From assembly GCA_903901055.1 (NCBI GenBank), contig CAIUPO010000076.1, forward strand, positions 16,559-80,558: DNA of 64,000 nucleotides, read 5' to 3'. The stretch comes from an uncultured Bacteroidota bacterium (GTDB lineage: Bacteria > Bacteroidota > Bacteroidia > JABEUT01). The notes under the pieces are model-generated. The model saw only the letters and a program-made list of their open reading frames with translations. It ran no database searches and was not told the origin of the DNA. Positions 30,250 to 38,333 of this stretch are shown here, one piece after another (position 1 is the first letter of the stretch; every line of letters begins with the position of its first letter). The position numbers and the translations under genes are program-made.

Positions 30250-30930
30250 ATGCTCATCCGCAAGTACGGAATTACCCTTAAAAGACTCAAGGAAGAAGAC
30301 ATTGAACTAGTGCGTCAAAAACGTAATTCGGCTAACATACGCAATACGATGGCTTATCGTGAGGAGATTACACCCGAGATGCAGAAAAAATGGTTCAATT
30401 CTATCAACAATAAATACAATGGCTACTTTGTCATCATTCATGAGGGTAAGAAAATTGGGCTCATTAATGGCAAAAACATCGACTTTGAAAAGAGAACTTG
30501 CGAAGGCGGAATTTTTATTTGGGATGAACATTATATCAAGAGTGTTATTCCTGCACTTGCTTCAATTATGATGAACGACTGGACTTTTCTCATTATTAAT
30601 TTCAATGCCATTTATGCAAAGGTTCTTACTGAAAATAAAGATGCCCTGACCTATGATAAACTTATGGGATATGAGCCATGCGAGCCTTTGAATGAAGAGA
30701 AAGGTGTGCAGTGGTTAGTCTTGCGAAAAGAGAATTATATACATAAAATAAACCTTATCAGAAAAAGCCTTTTGCCGGCTTTTGGAGATATTGAGCCTTT
30801 GAACCCTCAGGATGTAGATGCCTCCGATGATTTAGGTAAAGAAATAGATCAGTTTTATAAAGGTCTTTCGCCCGATATTCAGGAAAAAGCCGATGAGTTA
30901 TTAAATCGGGCAAGAAAATCTCAAAAATAA
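30250..30930 (+). CDS. GNAT family N-acetyl/acyltransferase
   Basis: ITLKRLKEEDIELVRQKRNSANIRNTM..EEITPEMQKKWFNSI..GLINGKNIDFEKRTCEGGIFI, resembles sugar-amine acyltransferases. Confidence 0.75.
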   Translation: MLIRKYGITLKRLKEEDIELVRQKRNSANIRNTMAYREEITPEMQKKWFNSINNKYNGYFVIIHEGKKIGLINGKNIDFEKRTCEGGIFIWDEHYIKSVIPALASIMMNDWTFLIINFNAIYAKVLTENKDALTYDKLMGYEPCEPLNEEKGVQWLVLRKENYIHKINLIRKSLLPAFGDIEPLNPQDVDASDDLGKEIDQFYKGLSPDIQEKADELLNRARKSQK

Positions 30931-30970
30931 GTCCCGAAATACTACATTTGCACTTTAACTACAAGCGGAT

Positions 30971-33058
30971 ATGCCCCAGACTATGACTGCCAAAAGTGAA
31001 TCTGTAGGTTCTGTACCTGTAAACTCTGTAATCAGGGCGTTTGAACTGATGTGCACAGCAAAGGCAATGACTGAGATTTTTGAAAAGAATGCCTCGGTTA
31101 CCAGTAAATATGTTCATGCAACTTCACGTGGGCATGAGGCTGTGCAGATAGCATTGGGACTTCAGCTAAAACCACAGGATTACCTTAGTGCCTATTACCG
31201 CGATGATAGTATTCTACTTTCCATTGGAATGACACCTTATGAGCTTATGCTACAGTTAATGGCAAAAGCAGATGACCCATTTTCAGGTGGAAGAACTTAT
31301 TATTGCCATCCAAGTTTAAGGCGCGACAATATGCCTAAAATCCCTCACCAGTCATCAGCGACAGGTATGCAGGCAATACCAACTACAGGTATTGCAATGG
31401 GAATTCAATATCAGGAAAAAAGGGGATTACTTCCCTCCTATTCCGATGGAAAGCCAATTGTTGTTTGCTCTTTCGGAGATGGTTCAGTAACGGAAGGCGA
31501 AGTTGCCGAAGCTTTCCAGATGGCGGTGCTTAAAAAGCTTCCTATACTTTACCTAGTCCAGGATAATGATTGGGATATTTCCGCTACCGGAAAGGAAACA
31601 AGAGCAATGGATGCGGTGGAATATGCCAAAGGCTTCAAAGGACTTGAAACACGTAGCATTGACGGTACAGATTTTATGCGAAGTTTCCAAACTTTGCGCG
31701 ATGTTATACATACAATTCGTGAAGAACGCAGACCATTTTTAGTTCATGCGAAAGTTCCACTGCTTAACCATCACACTTCGGGCGTAAGAAAAGAATGGTA
31801 TCGCGCCGATTTGGAAGAAGCTGCCAAGCGCGACCCATACCCAAGATTAAAAAGTCAATTATTGATTGCGGGATTTAATACTGAGAAGATAAAACAAATT
31901 GAAGAAAAGGAAACCAAGGCAGTTGAAGAAGCCTACCAACAAGCATTAAAAGCGGCTGACCCGAAACCCGAAGATTTATTTAAACATGATTTTGCACCTA
32001 CTCCGGTTACCGAAGAAAAAGGTATTCGTGAACCGGAAGGAGGAGAAAAAAAAGTAATGGTAGACTGTGCACTTTTTGCCATTCGGGAACTAATGGAAAA
32101 GCACACTGAATGTTTATTCTACGGCCAGGATGTGGGAGGACGCTTAGGCGGAGTATTTCGTGAAGCAGCAACATTAGCACAACAATTTGGTGACGACAGA
32201 GTATTCAATACTCCGATACAAGAAGCATTTATTGTTGGAAGTACCGTGGGCATGTCAGCTACCGGTTGCAAACCAATTGTAGAAATTCAATTTGCAGATT
32301 ATATCTGGCCCGGACTTAATCAACTTTTTACCGAGGTAAGCCGTTCTTGTTATTTAACAAACGGGAAATGGCCGGTGAGTTGTATTATCCGTGTCCCTAT
32401 TGGTGCTTATGGCAGTGGAGGTCCCTATCATTCTTCCAGTGTAGAATCAATATTGACAAATATTCGCGGTATAAAAATTGCATACCCTTCTACAGGAGCA
32501 GATTTGAAAGGCTTGTTGAAATCTGCTTATTATGACCCTAACCCGGTTGTTATGCTGGAGCATAAGGGACTTTACTGGTCAAAGATAAAGGGTACTGAAG
32601 ATGCAAAGACAGTCGAACCTGATGCAGAATACATTATTCCATTTGGGAAAGGCAGATTAGTTCAGAGTGCCGAGGCATCCAAAAAAAATCCAACCCTATC
32701 AATAATCACTTATGGCATGGGAGTTTATTGGGCAAAGAATGCAGCTAAAAACTTCCCTGGCAAGATTGAAATTATTGACTTGCGTACACTTTATCCGTTA
32801 GATGAAGAAATGATTTTTGCTTCAGTAAAAAAACATAGTCGTTGTTTGGTGGTAACTGAAGAACCTGTTAATAATGGATTTTCGCAATCAATAGCATCTC
32901 GGATACAACAAAACTGTTTTGAATATTTGGATGCACCAGTTACTGTAATTGGTTCGAAAAATATGCCTGCCGTTCCACTTAACACAATACTTGAACAGAC
33001 CATGCTGCCTAATGCTGACAAGGTGTCCGCAGCCATTGAAAAAATATTAGCCTACTAA
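30971..33058 (+). CDS. Fused alpha+beta 2-oxoisovalerate (branched-chain 2-oxoacid) dehydrogenase E1
   Basis: N-half ThDP motif FGDGSVTEGEVAEAFQMAVLKKLPILYLVQDN; C-half QDVGGRLGGVFREAATLAQQFGDDRVFNTPIQEAFIVG, RTLYPLDEEMI. Confidence 0.93.
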   Translation: MPQTMTAKSESVGSVPVNSVIRAFELMCTAKAMTEIFEKNASVTSKYVHATSRGHEAVQIALGLQLKPQDYLSAYYRDDSILLSIGMTPYELMLQLMAKADDPFSGGRTYYCHPSLRRDNMPKIPHQSSATGMQAIPTTGIAMGIQYQEKRGLLPSYSDGKPIVVCSFGDGSVTEGEVAEAFQMAVLKKLPILYLVQDNDWDISATGKETRAMDAVEYAKGFKGLETRSIDGTDFMRSFQTLRDVIHTIREERRPFLVHAKVPLLNHHTSGVRKEWYRADLEEAAKRDPYPRLKSQLLIAGFNTEKIKQIEEKETKAVEEAYQQALKAADPKPEDLFKHDFAPTPVTEEKGIREPEGGEKKVMVDCALFAIRELMEKHTECLFYGQDVGGRLGGVFREAATLAQQFGDDRVFNTPIQEAFIVGSTVGMSATGCKPIVEIQFADYIWPGLNQLFTEVSRSCYLTNGKWPVSCIIRVPIGAYGSGGPYHSSSVESILTNIRGIKIAYPSTGADLKGLLKSAYYDPNPVVMLEHKGLYWSKIKGTEDAKTVEPDAEYIIPFGKGRLVQSAEASKKNPTLSIITYGMGVYWAKNAAKNFPGKIEIIDLRTLYPLDEEMIFASVKKHSRCLVVTEEPVNNGFSQSIASRIQQNCFEYLDAPVTVIGSKNMPAVPLNTILEQTMLPNADKVSAAIEKILAY

Positions 33059-33067
33059 AATTTATTT

Positions 33068-33631
33068 ATGAAATACGTTTCATTCGTTTTATTTTTCTTT
33101 TCTGCGCTTGTTGTTTTAAATAATACTTCCTGCTCTTCAGGGAACAAACATCCGAGGGAAACCCAAATGCTGGACAGTATGCAAATACTGGTGATTAAAG
33201 CAGATTCGGCCATGAAGACAATTGACACTTCAAAGATTGCAACCTATGCTGATCATATAAATAAGGATATGCAAATGATTCCTTTGTTTCATGCAGACAG
33301 TATGAGTCCCGGGGCTGCCCAGATTTTCCGTAATTTTAATGGAGTACGTTGGCAACTGCTTACTGTAACAGGAAAAAGAGGACCTCTTTTAAATGAACTA
33401 GGTAAATCACAAAAGCAATTAAGCCACTTAAGTCACGATATAAAAAACAACCTTGTCACCGGAGATAGCGTGCAATTTTATGTTGCTTTTGAAACTAAAA
33501 AAGCTGCAGAATTAGTGCAGACCTCAGCTTATTCTATCGATATGCTTAAAAAGCAATTGCCCGAATATGAAATGCTTGCACCAAAAGCTGATTCACTGAT
33601 TTCGCTGCTTAAGGAGCATAAGAAGTTTTAA
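33068..33631 (+). CDS. Hypothetical putative lipoprotein
   Basis: N-terminal hydrophobic segment followed by NNTSCSSGNK. Confidence 0.55.
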   Translation: MKYVSFVLFFFSALVVLNNTSCSSGNKHPRETQMLDSMQILVIKADSAMKTIDTSKIATYADHINKDMQMIPLFHADSMSPGAAQIFRNFNGVRWQLLTVTGKRGPLLNELGKSQKQLSHLSHDIKNNLVTGDSVQFYVAFETKKAAELVQTSAYSIDMLKKQLPEYEMLAPKADSLISLLKEHKKF

Positions 33632-33645
33632 AATTTTCACTCCCA

Positions 33646-35469
33646 ATGAAGAAGCTCATTTTATTTTGCTTTTTAGCTTGCTTCTTTCAGCAGGTTTATT
33701 CGCAAAGTACGGATGACCAACTTGCTTTCCAGTATTACCAAAACAAGCAGTTTGATAAAGCAATTGCTTATTACGAAAAATTATTCCCTAAAAACCCGTC
33801 TCCTGCAAATTATCAATATTATCTTGATTGCCTTATTCAAACCAAAGATTATAAAACGGCTGAAAAGGTTATCAGAAAAGAAATGAAGCAACAGCCGAAT
33901 AACCTTATTCTGTTGGTTGACCAGGGAATGTTATTTAAGCTAGAGGGAGATGAAAAGAAAACAAAAGAAGCATTTAGTAATGCAGTTCATAAGTTAACTG
34001 CCGATCGTGAACAAATTCTGGATCTTGGCAAAGCCTTTATGGATGCAAAAGAATATGATTATGCACTTGACTCATATAATCAGGGTAAAAAATTATTGGG
34101 TAATTCTTATCCATTTGTTTCAGAAATAGGAGCTGTATATAAGGCGCAAGGTAACACTACTGCTATGGTCGATTCCTATCTTGAAACCCTCCTGCTTTCA
34201 CCTGCATATATACAATATGTTCAGGATGCTTTGCAACTGAGTGTTGGCACCTATGCCGATGCTGCACAAAACAATGTTGTAAAAACTGAACTGCTGAAAT
34301 ATATTCAACGATATCCCGATAAAGATGTTTATTCAGAACTCTTAATTTGGATGCTGGAACAGCTAAAAGATTATCCAAATGCACTTGTACAGGTAAAAGC
34401 ACTTGACAGAAGAAAAAATGAGGGCGGGTTCCGGTTGATGACATTTGCGTCAACATGCATTAATGCCGGCGCTTACGACCCTGCTATACAAGCTTACCAA
34501 TATGTAATTGACCGTGGCCCCAAGGGTGAAAATTATACAGATGCGAAAATGAATCAACTTAGTGTAATGTATCAGAAATTAGTTGGTGGCGGCATTTATA
34601 CACATGATGAACTTGTTTCGCTTGAAAATAAATACACTCAAACCCTAGCTGAACTTGGTAAATCAGCGGGTAGCATTTCACTTATGCAACAGCTCGCACA
34701 TTTGCAGGGCTTCTATTTACATACTGATTCTTCTGCCATTGAACTAATGCAGGAAGCAGTTACCATGCCTGGAGTTTCGCCTTTAACCCAAGCCAGATGC
34801 AGGCTTGAACTTGCCGACCTGATGCTGGCAGATGGACAAACCTGGGAGGCTTCCTTATTATACAGCAAAGTAGAACACGACTTTAAGGAAGAGCCTATTG
34901 GCGATGAAGCTAAATTTAAAAATGCTAAAGTTTATTACTACACAGGGAATTTCAGATGGACAAAGGCACAGCTTGATATTCTGAAATCTGCGACAACCAA
35001 ATTAATTGCTAATGACGCTATGGCATTGGCATTGGTGGTGGCTGATAATACGGTTGACTCTGCGAAACAGCCGGCATTACTTTTGTTTGCCCACGTTGAG
35101 TTGCTCGATTTCCAAAATTATGATGACAGTGTTTCCATTTTGCTTGACTCCGTTTTCAATATAAGTGGAACAACAACTTTGAAAGAGGAAGTATTACTGA
35201 TGCGGGCTTCCTTGGCAGAAAAGAAAGGTGATCATCAAAAAGCATTGGGGTTTTATTCCGATGAATTGACTGTTTATCCTGACGGGATGCTTGCAGACAA
35301 AGCCCTTTACCTTTCAGCAAAATTAGAAGACGATAAACTTCACGACCAAAAAAAAGCCGCGGAACTTTACAAGCAACTTATTCTAAAATATCCCGGAAGT
35401 TTCTATATAGAACAAACCCGTGAGCGCTATCGTCAACTTGTAAAGGACGATGCGCAGCCGGTAAATTAA
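33646..35469 (+). CDS. TPR-repeat secreted protein
   Basis: Signal peptide MKKLILFCFLACFFQQVYSQ; degenerate TPR helices throughout. Confidence 0.75.
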   Translation: MKKLILFCFLACFFQQVYSQSTDDQLAFQYYQNKQFDKAIAYYEKLFPKNPSPANYQYYLDCLIQTKDYKTAEKVIRKEMKQQPNNLILLVDQGMLFKLEGDEKKTKEAFSNAVHKLTADREQILDLGKAFMDAKEYDYALDSYNQGKKLLGNSYPFVSEIGAVYKAQGNTTAMVDSYLETLLLSPAYIQYVQDALQLSVGTYADAAQNNVVKTELLKYIQRYPDKDVYSELLIWMLEQLKDYPNALVQVKALDRRKNEGGFRLMTFASTCINAGAYDPAIQAYQYVIDRGPKGENYTDAKMNQLSVMYQKLVGGGIYTHDELVSLENKYTQTLAELGKSAGSISLMQQLAHLQGFYLHTDSSAIELMQEAVTMPGVSPLTQARCRLELADLMLADGQTWEASLLYSKVEHDFKEEPIGDEAKFKNAKVYYYTGNFRWTKAQLDILKSATTKLIANDAMALALVVADNTVDSAKQPALLLFAHVELLDFQNYDDSVSILLDSVFNISGTTTLKEEVLLMRASLAEKKGDHQKALGFYSDELTVYPDGMLADKALYLSAKLEDDKLHDQKKAAELYKQLILKYPGSFYIEQTRERYRQLVKDDAQPVN

Positions 35470-35480
35470 TTTCTAATCCA

Positions 35481-35954
35481 ATGTTAATCCGCAATTATTT
35501 ACCATCAGACGATCTTAAGGTACGGGAACTTTTACTCAGCAATATTTCCAATGGTTACTTTGTGTTGGAAGATATGAATATGCTTAGTAATTGGCTTGCA
35601 GCCCAGAACAAAGGTATACCTGCTTATCCCCCTTCGGTTGCAGACTATTTCTTCGTTTTGGAAACCAACAAAATCATTGGCTCAGCCGGATTTTATGTAT
35701 TGGAAGAGGAAAAACGTGCTCATTTTACCTGGGGCATGGTGGATGGAGCTTTTCATAAAATGGGATATGGAAAAATTCTTTTTCAATATAGAGTTGATAA
35801 AGTAAAAGAACTTTATCCGGGGTTTAAAGTTACGCTTGGAACAAGCCAGTACACCTATAAATATTTTGAAAAACTCGGGATGAAAGTTGAATCAATTACT
35901 CCAAATGGTTTTGGAAATAATTTCGACAAATATTATATGAGTCTGGAGTTTTAG
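35481..35954 (+). CDS. GNAT family N-acetyltransferase
   Basis: FFVLETNKIIGSAGFYVLEEEKRAHFTWGMVDGAFHKMGYGKILFQYRVDKV. Confidence 0.8.
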   Translation: MLIRNYLPSDDLKVRELLLSNISNGYFVLEDMNMLSNWLAAQNKGIPAYPPSVADYFFVLETNKIIGSAGFYVLEEEKRAHFTWGMVDGAFHKMGYGKILFQYRVDKVKELYPGFKVTLGTSQYTYKYFEKLGMKVESITPNGFGNNFDKYYMSLEF

Positions 35955-36027
35955 CCGGACACTATTTTTTTACTGCATTTTATATGTATATAATTACATT
36001 TTTTAATATAAAATGACTGTGGCAAAA

Positions 36028-36092
36028 CAACAAGGAATAACAAGTAATAACAAGGACGTAACAAGGGAAATAACAATAAAATAACAAGGGAA
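36028..36092 (-). repeat. Degenerate short-unit array (AATAACAAGG-like, 10-12 bp spacing)
   Basis: CAAG at 36031, 36041, 36051, 36062, CAAT 36074, CAAG 36085, mostly preceded by ATAA/GTAA. Confidence 0.65.
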
Positions 36093-36319
36093 AAAATAAG
36101 AAATATTTTTATTAATATACTGAATTTCATACAGTTAATTTCTTGTTTTGTTGTTAATAACAACGAATAACAATAGGTTTATAGCAATAATTATTATTTA
36201 TTTTTTTCTGTGTAGTAATTTCATGAAGTGTTTTAAAATGCATTTCGGATAATCTTAATGCAAAGATAATCCATGGAAAAGTGTTTTTTGAAAAAGTCAT
36301 TGACCAGGTGAATAATTAA

Positions 36320-36351
36320 TTTGTTTCCGATTGATATATTTTATATATTTG
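36320..36351 (+). promoter_or_regulatory. Bacteroidota-type promoter upstream of PorP/SprF gene
   Basis: TTTG (36320-36323), 20-bp spacer, TATATTTG (36344-36351), matching TTTG-N19-21-TAnnTTTG; ATG at 36374. Confidence 0.6.
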
Positions 36352-36373
36352 TATATTATTATATCTTAATGGT

Positions 36374-37360
36374 ATGAAAAAAATAATATTCCCTTGCATA
36401 GTATTCTTACTCCTTTTAAGCGTGCAATCATTTGGACAGGACGTATCCTTTTCTCAACTTTATGCCAACCCTATGTATTTAAACCCGGCGTTTGCCGGAA
36501 CAGGAACAAGCCAGCGGATTGGCATGAATTATCGGAACGAGTGGCCCGGCATTACGGGAAATGATGTTACTTATAATTTGTCTTACGACCGGAACTTTAT
36601 TGATTCGAGCAATGGTATTGGCATCCTTGCGAACCGAGAAATATCGGGATATAGCCAAGAATACACTACCTATAGTTTAAGTATTATTTATTCTCACCAA
36701 TTTCATATTAAATCATTCACAGTTAGCGCCGGGATGCAAGCGACCTATTGGAATAAAAGTATTGACCCGACTAAAATAATATACCCTGACCCTATCATCG
36801 GGTCAGTCTGGCCAGAAACAGAGTGGTTACTCAGGACAAGCGTATCGGAACCGGATTTTTCTGGTGGAGTTTTAGTATATCGTGAAAATTATTTTGCCGG
36901 ATTCTCAGTATCCCATTTTACACAATACGATGAATCATTTACCGATGTTGAAAGTTTTTTGCGAACCAAATATATTTTCAATGCGGGTGCAATGTTTCAT
37001 ATCCGCTCCATTACACTTTCGCCTACCGTGCTTTTTGAAAATCAAGGAACTTTCCATCAACAAGAATTTGAAGGGTATCTAACCAAAGGGCATTTAACAG
37101 CAGGAGTAGGATTTAGTTTTCAGGAGCAGGCCTACAATTATTATATAGAGCAAGGTCCAGATTATTTTTGGTGGAATGATATGAATTTTACTATAGGATA
37201 CCAATGTAAATTATTCCATATAGGGTATAGTTATTACACCGATCTTTCAAAACTTACGCTTGCAACTGCAGGTACCCACGAGGGTTCGCTGGCTTTTCTG
37301 ATACCTTACAAATTGTCCAATCGCCATAAAGTAAATGGTATTAATTGCCCTTCCCTTTAG
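36374..37360 (+). CDS. Type IX secretion system membrane protein, PorP/SprF family
   Basis: QDVSFSQLYANPMYLNPAFAGTGTSQRIGMNYRNEWPGI is diagnostic for PorP/SprF. Confidence 0.95.
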   Translation: MKKIIFPCIVFLLLLSVQSFGQDVSFSQLYANPMYLNPAFAGTGTSQRIGMNYRNEWPGITGNDVTYNLSYDRNFIDSSNGIGILANREISGYSQEYTTYSLSIIYSHQFHIKSFTVSAGMQATYWNKSIDPTKIIYPDPIIGSVWPETEWLLRTSVSEPDFSGGVLVYRENYFAGFSVSHFTQYDESFTDVESFLRTKYIFNAGAMFHIRSITLSPTVLFENQGTFHQQEFEGYLTKGHLTAGVGFSFQEQAYNYYIEQGPDYFWWNDMNFTIGYQCKLFHIGYSYYTDLSKLTLATAGTHEGSLAFLIPYKLSNRHKVNGINCPSL

Positions 37361-37416
37361 CGGAAATTTCTTACTTTCCCTAAACACCCTACCTTTGCAC
37401 CTGTTTTTGCAAAGCC

Positions 37417-38181
37417 TTGAAAAAAGACGCTAACATATTTGTCCAGTTTTTAATGACCTTATTCGGGCTCTACGCCCTATTGATAATGGTATTGTCGTTT
37501 TTCATTGTGATGCCATGCTATATTATTATTTTCTCTTTCATGTCCAAAGAGAAGGCTCCACATCAGGCACATAAAATATCGAGGTTTTGGGCAAAACTCC
37601 TTTTTACCTGCTTCTTTATTAAGGTAGATATTAAAGGGATGGAACTTATAAAACTTGGCCAGCCTTATGTGTTTGTTTGCAATCACCGCTCGCAAATGGA
37701 CATTCCTTTGTTTGCACGTGCGAGCGTAAATACATTCCGATTTCTGGCAAAAATAGAGGTCACAAAAATCCCGTTAATAGGTTATGTTGTAAAGCGACTA
37801 TATATAACAGTTGATAGGAAAAGCAAGGAGGATAGGGCAAAGAGCCTTATGAAAATGCAGGATTCGTTGCTCAAGGAAAAAATATCGATGGTTATTTTCC
37901 CGGAAGGGACAAGAAACCGCACCAAAGAAACCCTTATTGACTTTAAAGACGGTGCCTTCCGGCTGGCTATTGAAACTAAATTACCGATTGCTGTTCTTAC
38001 TATCCTCAATTCCGGTGAGTTTTCTCCTGCCCATAAATTGTTGCAATTAAAACCCGGTACTATTAAAGCCATCTGGACAGAGCCCATTCAAACTGATAAA
38101 ATGACCTTGGATGATGTGCCTAAGTTGAAAGAGCAGGTTAGGCAACGTCTGTTGGAGGTGCTGCATACCTCAAACCCCTAA
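37417..38181 (+). CDS. 1-acyl-sn-glycerol-3-phosphate acyltransferase (PlsC family)
   Basis: VFVCNHRSQMDIPLF (HX4D-like NHRSQMD), VIFPEGTRNRTKE; TTG start. Confidence 0.92.
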   Translation: MKKDANIFVQFLMTLFGLYALLIMVLSFFIVMPCYIIIFSFMSKEKAPHQAHKISRFWAKLLFTCFFIKVDIKGMELIKLGQPYVFVCNHRSQMDIPLFARASVNTFRFLAKIEVTKIPLIGYVVKRLYITVDRKSKEDRAKSLMKMQDSLLKEKISMVIFPEGTRNRTKETLIDFKDGAFRLAIETKLPIAVLTILNSGEFSPAHKLLQLKPGTIKAIWTEPIQTDKMTLDDVPKLKEQVRQRLLEVLHTSNP

Positions 38182-38190
38182 GGGGCTGTG

Positions 38191-38222
38191 AGTCGGAGCC
38201 CGACTGGCAATTATTAAAACCC
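38191..38222. repeat. Interspersed intergenic hairpin repeat, copy 1
   Basis: AGTCGGAGCCCGACTGGCAATTATTAAAACCC; 31/32 identical to 61691-61722. Confidence 0.85.
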
Positions 38223-38333
38223 TCTTAGGGATTTTATGTAGATTGCTAATTAATACCCATATCCCGGTTAATAAAATTTAACACCTCTCTATTCAGTATT
38301 GCCCGAATATGGAGTATATTTGATGGTTAAAGG

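Noticed and set aside
30971-33058. BKD E1 as a dedicated member of the glycan/lipid locus
   Set aside because: Fused E1 alpha/beta genes are common housekeeping genes in Bacteroidota; adjacency alone does not prove pathway membership.
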